Shown here: positions 51,758 to 62,378 of the stretch, piece by piece
How positions within the stretch are numbered: position 1 is the stretch's first letter
Layout of the letters: each line of letters opens with the position of its first letter
Origin: Sphingomonas rhizophila
Lineage (GTDB): Bacteria > Pseudomonadota > Alphaproteobacteria > Sphingomonadales > Sphingomonadaceae
NCBI RefSeq assembly: GCF_014396585.1
Contig: NZ_CP060717.1
Location: 1,426,001 to 1,490,000 of the forward strand
Length of the DNA: 64,000 nucleotides
Direction of reading: 5' to 3'
Made by a program: the position numbers and the translations under genes
Notes under the pieces: generated by a model
Databases searched by the model: none
Told to the model about the DNA's origin: nothing
Seen by the model: the letters and a program-made list of their open reading frames with translations, nothing else

Positions 51758-52509
51758 TTGCTGGCTGATCCGTCTGCCCTCCTGCCCTTCATTCTGATCG
51801 GTTTTGCGGCGCAGTTGGTCGACGGCGCACTCGGCATGGCGTTCGGCGTGATCAGTTCGACCCTGCTGGTTGGAATGGGAGTCCCGCCCGCAACCGCGTC
51901 TGCCGGCGTCCATGCGGTGGAGACCGCGACCACCGCCGTCTCCGCGGTCAGCCATGTCGCCCACCGCAACGTCAACTGGAAGCTGTTCTTCCGGATCGTC
52001 ATCCCCGGCATCATCGGCGGCGTGCTCGGGGCCTACGTCCTCACGCAGGTTGACGCGGCGATCGCGCGGCCGGTGGTTCTCGTCTACCTGACGTCGATCG
52101 GCCTCTACCTGTTCTGGCGTGGCTGGACCCACAAACATGTCGAACGGGAACCCAGGATCGTGGAGCCGCTCGGCCTCGTCGGCGGGTTCCTCGATGCGGC
52201 CGGCGGTGGCGGCTGGGGTCCGGTGGTCAGTTCCAACCTGATGGTCCAGGGTACCTCCCCCGTCACACCATCGGCACCGTCAATACGGCCGAGTTCTTCC
52301 TGACGATCACCATTTCGGCCACTTTCATCGCGACGCTCGGGCTTGAGGCGGTAACGCGTGCAACGCTCGGGCTGCTGATTGGCGGCGTCATCGCTGCTCC
52401 CTTGGGGGCGTTGATCGCGAAAAGGATCGAACCCGACCGGATCATGGTGCTGGTGGGGTCGGTACTGACCCTTACCAGCGGCTTCGGCCTGTGGAAGGCG
52501 CTCGGCTAG
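51758..52509 (+). CDS. TauE/SafE family sulfite exporter-like permease, frameshifted as given
   Basis: A membrane permease of about 250 residues with seven or eight helices after repair. GFAAQLVDGALGMAFGVISSTLL is the family's first signature. GVHAVETATTAVSAVSHVAHRNVNW follows, then GGFLDAAGGGGWGPVVSSNLM as the repeated second signature. The frame breaks in the C run 52257-52261. One added C gives RHTIGTVNTAEFFLTITIS and the remaining helices to a stop at 52507-52509. TTG start without a convincing ribosome site. It lies upstream of oxyR and divergent from cysE, so sulfur-compound export is a reasonable guess. Confidence 0.85.
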
Positions 52510-52569
52510 CTTGAACGCTGGACTGATTACCGTGACCGATTATATCGGCAGAATTGATCGGATCTGCCA

Positions 52570-55685
<3,116 letters not shown>

Positions 55686-55734
55686 TCAATTTGTGTAGGA
55701 AAGCACGCTTAGGCGCGCGCTTTAATCGATTGAA

Positions 55735-55763
55735 ACGACAAAACTCGCTCAGTCAGAGCGAGC
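55735..55763 (-). terminator. Terminator of pgsA
   Basis: On the minus strand a GCTCGCT/AGCGAGT stem (7 bp, 55743-55763) is followed by TTTTGTCGTTT. It lies just after the pgsA stop at 55771 and before katG. Confidence 0.7.
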
Positions 55764-55770
55764 CAGTCGA

Positions 55771-56337
55771 TTAGTCCATGTGGCGGAGGCCGACTCGAAG
55801 ATAATCGTAGCCAGTGATCAGGGTGAGCGATGCGGCGGCCCACAGGAAGACAAGGCCGGTATCGTGCACCCACTCCTGCTGCGGCAAGGCTCCGCCAAGG
55901 ATCAGCGCGCCGAGCGCGACCAGTTGGAACGTCGTTTTCCACTTGGCGAGGCGGCTGACCGGCATCGACACGTTCAGCGGGCCGAGAAATTCGCGAAGCC
56001 CGGAGACGATGATCTCGCGAAGAAGGATCACCAGCGCGGCAATGATGTGAAGTCCGTCGATTTCCGGAACGGGATTTTCGCGTCTGCTGGAAATCAGCAT
56101 AATCAATACGGCAACGACCATGATCTTGTCGGCGATCGGGTCGAGGAACTGGCCGAGCCGCGAAATCTGACCCTGCGCGCGGGCGAGATAGCCGTCGAAA
56201 TAATCGGTAATGCCGACGATGCAGTAGAGGACGAAGGTTACCGCATAATCGATCGGGCTTGGCCGCCACAGCAGGAAGACGAGGATCGGCACTGCCAGGA
56301 TGCGCGAAAGCGTCAGCAGGTTGGGCAGTGTCAGCAT
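55771..56337 (-). CDS. pgsA: CDP-diacylglycerol-glycerol-3-phosphate 3-phosphatidyltransferase
   Basis: Makes phosphatidylglycerol phosphate at the inner membrane, 188 residues with about six helices. The CDP-alcohol phosphatidyltransferase motif is complete: D-x2-D-G-x2-A-R-x8-G-x3-D-x3-D in TDYFDGYLARAQGQISRLGQFLDPIADK (written across two strands). LPNLLTLSRI at the N-terminus is typical of PgsA. Confidence 0.94.
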   Translation of the reverse strand: MLTLPNLLTLSRILAVPILVFLLWRPSPIDYAVTFVLYCIVGITDYFDGYLARAQGQISRLGQFLDPIADKIMVVAVLIMLISSRRENPVPEIDGLHIIAALVILLREIIVSGLREFLGPLNVSMPVSRLAKWKTTFQLVALGALILGGALPQQEWVHDTGLVFLWAAASLTLITGYDYLRVGLRHMD

Positions 56338-56410
56338 CGGACACAGGGCCTAGCCCAAGACAATCGCGATTGCCAAACCCGTCCGAGCCCCTATCAACGG
56401 GGCACCCCCG

Positions 56411-57709
56411 ATGCAGAACAGCGTCCACCTTCTGAAGACCCGCCGCTTCCTGCCGCTGTTCGCGACGCAATTTTGCGGCGCGCTCAACGACAATCTGTTC
56501 CGCACGTCGATGGTGATGCTGGTGATCTATGGCATCTATCGGGACGCGACGCAGGAAGCGACGTTCAGCGCCATCGCCGGCGCCCTGTTCATCCTGCCGT
56601 TCTTCCTGTTGTCGGCGCTCGCCGGACAATTGGCGGACGAGCGCGACAAGGCGCGGATCGTCCGCATCGTCAAATCGGCCGAAATCGCGATCATGCTGGT
56701 CGGCGCGGCCGGCCTTCTTTTGCAGAGCGTGCCGCTGTTGCTGGCGGCGTTGCTGGCTATGGGCGTCCACTCGACCTTTTTCGGTCCAATCAAATACGCG
56801 ATCCTGCCGCAACATCTCGAAGAGGGCGAAGTGCTCGCCGGCACCGGCCTGGTCGAGGCTGGCACCTACATTGGCATTATTGGCGGCACCTTGCTCGGCG
56901 GTGTCCTCGTGCTGCAACGGCCGGACGGAAGTTTCCATGCCGAATGGGCCGCGGGCGCCGTCCTTCTGGTCGCCTTGATCGGGCGGGTTTCGGGCCACTT
57001 CGTTCCGCCTGCCCCTCCTGCCCCCGACGCGCCGCCGTTCCACTTCGACTGGCACATCATCCGCGCCTCCCGGACTCTCGTCAGCAACACGCTCCACATC
57101 CCGCGCCTGTTCCTGGCGATCATCGCCATCAGCTTCTTCTGGGCGATGGGCGCGGTTCTCACCGCCCAATTCATTCCGCTGGTCAAGAACGCGCTCGGCG
57201 CCGACCAATCGGTCGCGACCTTGTTCCTCGCGGTCTTTTCCGTCGGCGTGGCCATCGGCTCGGTCGCCATCAACCGACTGCTTGGCGGGCACGTTTCGGC
57301 CAAATACTCCCCGGCCGCCGCGATCGCCATGGGACTATTCGTCCTGGACCTGTTCCGCCGAGTTCACGGTTGGCCGGCACCAGACGAGACCCTCCGGGAC
57401 CTTGGTGCATTCGTGGCCATGCCCAATGGGTGGATGATCGTGTTCGACCTTCTCGGCGTAGCCATCGCCGGCGGTATGTTCGTCGTACCGCTCTACGCAT
57501 TCCTGACGACCACGGTCCCCAAGTCGGAAACGGCCCGGACGATCGCCGCGAACAATATCGTCAATTCGGGGATGATGGTCGCAGCAACGCTGATTTTGAC
57601 CGTCGCCGTGCAGATGGGCGTGACCGTCGCCGACAGCCTGCTGATCGTTGCCGTGGCAAGCCTTCCGGCCGCCTGGCTTGGCTGGAAGCTTCACCGCGCC
57701 TGCGACTAG
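56411..57709 (+). CDS. MFS transporter, LplT-like
   Basis: A 432-residue major facilitator with about 12 helices. The first helix FATQFCGALNDNLFRTSMVMLVIY, then LADERDKARIVRIVKSAEI and FFGPIKYAILPQHLEEGEVLAGTGLVEAGTYIGIIGGT, match lysophospholipid transporters (LplT), which flip lysophospholipids for re-acylation. The usual partner acyltransferase (aas/plsC) is not adjacent, but pgsA is divergent next door, fitting a phospholipid theme. Confidence 0.82.
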   Translation: MQNSVHLLKTRRFLPLFATQFCGALNDNLFRTSMVMLVIYGIYRDATQEATFSAIAGALFILPFFLLSALAGQLADERDKARIVRIVKSAEIAIMLVGAAGLLLQSVPLLLAALLAMGVHSTFFGPIKYAILPQHLEEGEVLAGTGLVEAGTYIGIIGGTLLGGVLVLQRPDGSFHAEWAAGAVLLVALIGRVSGHFVPPAPPAPDAPPFHFDWHIIRASRTLVSNTLHIPRLFLAIIAISFFWAMGAVLTAQFIPLVKNALGADQSVATLFLAVFSVGVAIGSVAINRLLGGHVSAKYSPAAAIAMGLFVLDLFRRVHGWPAPDETLRDLGAFVAMPNGWMIVFDLLGVAIAGGMFVVPLYAFLTTTVPKSETARTIAANNIVNSGMMVAATLILTVAVQMGVTVADSLLIVAVASLPAAWLGWKLHRACD

Positions 57710-57722
57710 GTCGCCGCACTGG

Positions 57723-57896
57723 TCAGGCCAGATAGACACTCATGAAGAGCAGGCCACCCAGGAAGGTGGTCGCGAACAGGCGGAGGTCGTCGCCAAGCAA
57801 CGGCTGCGCGGCGGACAGCGGCAACGCCATGACATAGGCGCGGCCGCGCCCAAAGTTCGGGACGTTGGAACGGAGAAACCAGCGTGATCGGCTCAT
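57723..57896 (-). CDS. Very small membrane protein
   Basis: A 57-residue protein. MSRSRWFLRSNVPNFGRGRAY is a basic N-terminus, AAQPLLGDDLRLF follows, and a C-terminal helix (TTFLGGLLFMSVYLA) reaches the end. The frame is open further upstream to 58118, but the extension is arginine-rich and overlaps the GGDEF-EAL gene. No ribosome site is clear, so this is tentative. Confidence 0.5.
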   Translation of the reverse strand: MSRSRWFLRSNVPNFGRGRAYVMALPLSAAQPLLGDDLRLFATTFLGGLLFMSVYLA

Positions 57897-57994
57897 CGGG
57901 AATATGCTTAATGCTGTTTTAACTTTCGTCAAAACGCATCGCCGCGCCCGGACGCTCCACGCGTCCCGCGGTGAAACAGTCGATCGGCTTGATA

Positions 57995-59620
57995 TCAGCG
58001 GGCGGCCGCAACCCGTCCGTGCTGCACGCTTCGCTCGGCAGCGCGGATTCGAAGCAACTGCGCCGCGTCCTCGGCGCTCATGGCCTTGCCGAAGTACCAG
58101 CCTTGGCCCTTGGCGCAATCGATGGAAATCAACGCCTGATGGGTTTCGGCGTCCTCGATCCCTTCGGCGACCACCGGAACGTCCAGCGCCTTCGCCAAGG
58201 TCGTAACGGCGTTGACGATGGCGAAACTCTGCCGGTCCTCATGCAAGCTCGAAACGAAGCTGCGGTCGATCTTGATCAGGTCGAACGGCAACGCGCGAAG
58301 GTGCGACAGCGACGAAAAGCCCGATCCGAAGTCATCGAGTGCGAGACGGATACCCTGCGCCTTCAGGCTGGTGACGATCGCGCGGGCGAGCTCGAGATCC
58401 GCGAACAGCGAGCTTTCGGTGATCTCGACGATCAGGCGTTCGGCCGGGAACTGCGTTTCATGCAGCATCCGGACGATCTTCTGCGCCAGCCAGCTATCCG
58501 CCAGCTGGGTCGGGGAAATGTTGATGGACAGCGTCAGGTCGTTGTCCCACTTCGCCGCGGCCAGGAATGCCTTGCGCACCACTTGGTCGGACAGCCGATC
58601 GAGCAGGCCGTTTTCCTCGGCGATGCCGATGAAGCTGTCGGGCGTGACGATCCCCGTCAGGGGATGACGCCAGCGAGCAAGCACTTCGAACCCACCGATT
58701 TCGCCGGTGGCAAGATCGACCTGCGGCTCGAAATAGGGAACGAACTGGTCATGTTCGAGGCCGAAGCGGATGCCCTGTTCAATCTCGCTGCTGGCCAGAA
58801 GAGCGCGCTCCATCCCCGCGTCGAACCAGGACGGCCGCACGCTTCGTGCGCTGCGGGCATGATCCAACGCGATATCCGCCCGCCGCAACAAGTCGGGAAC
58901 GCTGCATGAATCAGGATTGGCGTTGGCGATCCCGATGAAGGCCCCGACCTGGATGAATTTCGTCTGCTCCTCGAACGGACGGGTGGTCGACTGCAGCAGG
59001 ATCATCCCGATTTCGGACGCACGGTCGAGATCTTCCGGCGCCAGGGAAAGAGCCACTGCAAATTCGTCGCCGCTCAGGCGAGCGACGAGCGCAGTATCAG
59101 GGACACTGTCGCTGATCGCATCGGCGATCTTGCGGATGACGGCATCACCGACATCGAAGCCGTGGCGGTCGTTGACGGACTTGAAGCGATGCAGGCGGAG
59201 CGAGAGGATCACAAATTGCTCGCCCGCCTGCGCCGCCTGCTCGCGGAGGAGAAGGCTCTGGTCGCCGAAGCCCTTGCGGTTCAGAAGTCCGGTCATCCCG
59301 TCGGTCGAGGCGATCGTCCGCGCTCGCCGTTCCCCTTCTGCCCGCCGCTCGGCTTCATGCTGCAGATCAATGTACCGCCGCCAGCCGAATAGGATCAGTG
59401 CGACATTCAGGATCAGGGCGGCCGAGGCAAGCTTCAGCGAGGGCCCGATCTCCCCTTGGGCAAGGCTCAATCGCTGGAAGAACTCACTGCCGTTCCAGAT
59501 GAGCAGCATCAAGGCCCCGATGAGGACGCTGATGACCAAGAAATCGCGTCGGGCGCTGCTCAGCGCCGACTTCTTGAGGGCCGATGAAAGCTCGGAGGAA
59601 TGGAACGAAAAACTGCGCAC
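57995..59620 (-). CDS. GGDEF-EAL domain protein (c-di-GMP turnover)
   Basis: A 541-residue inner-membrane protein with two N-terminal helices (about 27-45 and 63-80). The GGDEF domain (about 100-265) has the signature SGDEF in VARLSGDEFAVAL and TDGMTGLLNRKGF. The EAL domain (about 280-530) has the signature EVL in GGFEVLARW, with the metal and catalytic residues in NISPTQLAD, VEITESSLF and ALDDFGSGFSSLSHL. Both active sites look usable, the EAL more surely, so net phosphodiesterase activity is the better guess. No sensor domain is visible. Confidence 0.92.
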   Translation of the reverse strand: MRSFSFHSSELSSALKKSALSSARRDFLVISVLIGALMLLIWNGSEFFQRLSLAQGEIGPSLKLASAALILNVALILFGWRRYIDLQHEAERRAEGERRARTIASTDGMTGLLNRKGFGDQSLLLREQAAQAGEQFVILSLRLHRFKSVNDRHGFDVGDAVIRKIADAISDSVPDTALVARLSGDEFAVALSLAPEDLDRASEIGMILLQSTTRPFEEQTKFIQVGAFIGIANANPDSCSVPDLLRRADIALDHARSARSVRPSWFDAGMERALLASSEIEQGIRFGLEHDQFVPYFEPQVDLATGEIGGFEVLARWRHPLTGIVTPDSFIGIAEENGLLDRLSDQVVRKAFLAAAKWDNDLTLSINISPTQLADSWLAQKIVRMLHETQFPAERLIVEITESSLFADLELARAIVTSLKAQGIRLALDDFGSGFSSLSHLRALPFDLIKIDRSFVSSLHEDRQSFAIVNAVTTLAKALDVPVVAEGIEDAETHQALISIDCAKGQGWYFGKAMSAEDAAQLLRIRAAERSVQHGRVAAAR

Positions 59621-59711
59621 ACTGCGCGATTACCGGCAGATGCTTAACATTTTCCCAGCATTGCCCGATGTTATTGCGCCTCACTGGCACAATATCGTCC
59701 AATGGTCAGGC

Positions 59712-59797
59712 TGGTGCGGACGGCGGGACTTGAACCCGCACTCCAACAAGGGAAGCCGATTTTAAGTCGGCAGCGTCTACCATTCCGCCACGTCCGC
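59712..59797 (-). tRNA. tRNA-Leu (TAA anticodon)
   Basis: On the minus strand the 86 bases fold as a class II tRNA. The 7-bp acceptor GCGGACG pairs with CGTCCGC. The anticodon stem GCCGA/TCGGC holds the loop CTTAAAA with anticodon TAA, a variable arm of about 15 bases follows, and the T-arm is GCGGG-TTCAAGT-CCCGC. The discriminator A is at 59715 and CCA is encoded (59714-59712). Confidence 0.96.
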
Positions 59798-59831
59798 GGG
59801 CGTCGGCCGCCCCTACGCGGGCGGCCGCAAT

Positions 59832-60128
59832 TTATTCGGCGGTGACCTCGCCTAAGTTCAAGCGCTCGCGCATTTCCTTGCCCGGCTTGAAATAGGGCAC
59901 GCGCTTGGCGTCCACCGCCACCGCAGCACCGGTGCGCGGATTGCGGCCGGTGCGCGCATCGCGCTGGCGGGTCGAAAAAGCACCGAAGCCGCGAAGCTCG
60001 ACGCGGCCGCCCTTGGCGAGCTGCTCCGTGATCGAATCGAACAGCGATCCCACGACATTCTCGACTTCACGCTGGGTGAGGTCCGGAAACTCTTCGCAAA
60101 GCTTCTGGACGAGCTCGGAACGGATCAT
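59832..60128 (-). CDS. ihfB: Integration host factor subunit beta
   Basis: A 98-residue DNA-bending protein of the HU/IHF family. [26 protein letters not shown] is the helical start, [11 protein letters not shown] follows, and the DNA-intercalating arm is [12 protein letters not shown] with the Pro at the tip. The C-terminus is [13 protein letters not shown]. The start at 60128 is chosen because the family begins there. It lies downstream of rpsA, the usual order. Confidence 0.94.
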   Translation of the reverse strand: MIRSELVQKLCEEFPDLTQREVENVVGSLFDSITEQLAKGGRVELRGFGAFSTRQRDARTGRNPRTGAAVAVDAKRVPYFKPGKEMRERLNLGEVTAE

Positions 60129-60204
60129 GCTTTTCCCCGCATCATTCAAAATTGGCGTGAACGCCCCCGGCGCTTGCCGCATTGCGTATCAGCCTGCCGC
60201 ACAA

Positions 60205-60244
60205 AGGAAAAGGGCGCAGATGCATCCCGCATCCACGCCCTTCC
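60205..60244 (-). terminator. Terminator of rpsA
   Basis: On the minus strand a long stem (AAGGGCG...GCATC loop region...CGCCCTT, about 60209-60242) is followed by TTCCTTT. It lies 30 bases after the rpsA stop and separates rpsA from ihfB. Confidence 0.78.
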
Positions 60245-60273
60245 CATTTGCGATCAAGCAGTCCGTAGACAGC

Positions 60274-61988
60274 TTACTTCTTGGTGGCTTTTTCCTTGAG
60301 GGCGGCGCCGAGGATGTCGCCGAGCGAAGCGCCGGCGTCGGACGAACCGTATTGGGCGACCGCCTGCTTTTCTTCGGCGATCTGCATCGCCTTGATCGAG
60401 AAGTTCGGCTTCTTCGAGCGGTCGAAGCCGGTCACCATCGCGTCGAACTTCTGGCCGACCTGGAAGCGCTCCGGACGCTGCTCGTCGCGGTCGCGGCCGA
60501 GGTCGATACGCTTGATGAAGCCGGTCGCGCCGTCGTCGCCGACCTGCACCTCGAGGCCGCCGTCGCGGACTTCGAGGACGGTGACGGTGACGACTTCGCC
60601 CTTGTTCGGGCCGCCAGCGCCGCCGGCACCGCCGCCGACCGCGACACCGCCGCGCTCAAGCTGCTTGATGCCGAGCGAGATGCGCTCCTTTTCGACATCG
60701 ACGTCGAGCACCTGGGCCGACACGGTCTCGCCCTTGTGGTGAAGCGCGAGGGCTTCCTCGCCCGACACGCCCCAGGCGATGTCCGACATGTGGACCATGC
60801 CGTCGACGTCGCCATCGAGGCCGATGAACAGGCCGAATTCGGTCGCGTTCTTGACTTCGCCCTCGACGGTCGAGCCGACCGGGTGCTTCTCCGCGAAGTC
60901 GGCCCACGGGTTCGACTGCGCCTGCTTGAGGCCAAGCGAGATGCGACGCTTTTCCTCGTCGACCTCGAGCACCTTCACTTCGACTTCCTGCGAAGTGGAG
61001 ACGATCTTGCCCGGATGGACGTTCTTCTTGGTCCAGCTCATTTCCGACACGTGGACGAGGCCCTCGATGCCCGGCTCCAGCTCCACGAACGCACCATATT
61101 CGGTGATGTTCGTCACGCGGCCGGTGAAGGTGCCCTCGATCGGGTACTTGGCGGCGGCGCCTTCCCACGGATCGCTTTCGAGCTGCTTCATGCCGAGCGA
61201 GATGCGCTGCGTGTCGCGGTTGATGCGGATGATCTGTACCTTGACGGTGTCACCGATGTTGATGACCTCGCCCGGGTGGCCGACGCGCTTGTAGCTGATG
61301 TCGGTGACGTGGAGCAGGCCGTCGATGCCGCCGAGGTCAACGAACGCACCATAGTCGGTGATGTTCTTGACGACGCCGTCGATCACCTGGCCCTCGGCCA
61401 GCGACTGGATCAGGCCCGAGCGCTGTTCGGCGCGGGTTTCTTCGAGGATGGCGCGGCGCGACACGACGATGTTGCCGCGGCGGCGATCCATCTTGAGGAT
61501 CTGGAACGGCTGCGCCAGGTCCATCAGCGGCTGGACGTCGCGGACCGGGCGGATATCGACCTGCGAACCCGGCAGGAAGGCGACGGCGCCGCCGAGGTCG
61601 ACGGTGAAGCCGCCCTTGACGCGGCCGAAGATCACGCCGTCGACGCGCTCGCCCTTTTCGAATTCCTTTTCCAGCTTGTCCCAGGCGGCTTCGCGGCGGG
61701 CGCGGTCGCGGGACAGCATGGCTTCGCCATTGGCGTTCTCGACGCGGTCGACATAGACCTCGACGGTGTCGCCGACCTTCAGGTCGGCCTTCTGGCCCGG
61801 CGCGGCGAATTCACGCAGCGGCACGCGGCCTTCGGATTTCAGCCCGACGTCGATGACCGCCAGGTCATTTTCGATGCCGGTGACGGTGCCGGTGACGACC
61901 TTGCCTTCGAAGGCTTCGTTTTCACCGCCAAGCGATTCATTGAGGAGCGCCGCGAAATCGTCGCGGGTCGGGTTTGCCGTAGTGGCCA
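60274..61988 (-). CDS. rpsA: 30S ribosomal protein S1
   Basis: A 571-residue RNA-binding ribosomal protein with six S1 repeats. The first two are VVTGTVTGIENDLAVIDVGLKSEGRV and VDGVIFGRVKGGFTVDLGGAVAFLPGSQ. Repeats 3 to 6 carry the strong signatures GVVKNITDYGAFVDLGGIDGLLHVTDI, FTGRVTNITEYGAFVELEPGIEGLVHVSEM and VEGEVKNATEFGLFIGLDGDVDGMVHMSDI. Start ATG at 61988. In alphaproteobacteria cmk normally lies upstream of rpsA; here the upstream side is a low-G+C region. Confidence 0.96.
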
Positions 61989-62378
61989 TAGAGGGTTGTA
62001 CTTCCAAGCATTCGGGCAGGCCGCCAACCGGTCGATGCGCCGGTTTTCCATTGCGGACTTGGCCGTATGATCCGCCCCGCCGGCCCCATGCCGGCAAGGC
62101 ACCCGCCGGGTAGTGGTTCAAGCGGCGGGCCGGATCGCTTCAACGGAAAACGACGGGCGCCGAAGTGCACCTTCACATCGCTCGCCAGGAAAAGACGGGC
62201 CGTTCGCAAGCGCACACCGCTCGTCGGACGGGCGGGCGCTTAGCAGAGTGGAAGGCTCATGGGAATATGCCAATGCCCTATGACTAGTGAGTCAACTCAA
62301 ACCTTCTGTTTACGGTCTTGTAGATTCCTTGACGGAGGCCGTAGGCTGTCACCGAAAGATTCTTGGGACTGAGATTTT
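61989..62378. other. rpsA leader and composition boundary
   Basis: The rpsA side (61989 to about 62240) is G+C-rich and, on the minus strand, would form the S1 leader with GCCGGC/GCCGGC hairpins. From about 62250 the sequence becomes visibly A+T-rich, with no gene until the ATG at 62379. I see no tRNA, integrase or long direct repeat at the junction. Confidence 0.55.

Noticed and set aside
55780..57735. Long plus-strand frame of 651 codons across pgsA and the MFS gene
   Set aside because: Spans two real genes in a shifted frame and has arginine-rich composition typical of frame shadows.
59712..59797. tRNA-Leu as attachment site for the right-hand island
   Set aside because: Intact host genes ihfB and rpsA lie between it and the composition change 2.5 kb away, and no repeat of the tRNA 3' end was seen near 62.25 kb.
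59905..62070. Very long plus-strand open frame antisense to rpsA and ihfB (721 codons)
   Set aside because: It is a shadow of the high-G+C rpsA coding strand; the minus-strand proteins are unmistakable.
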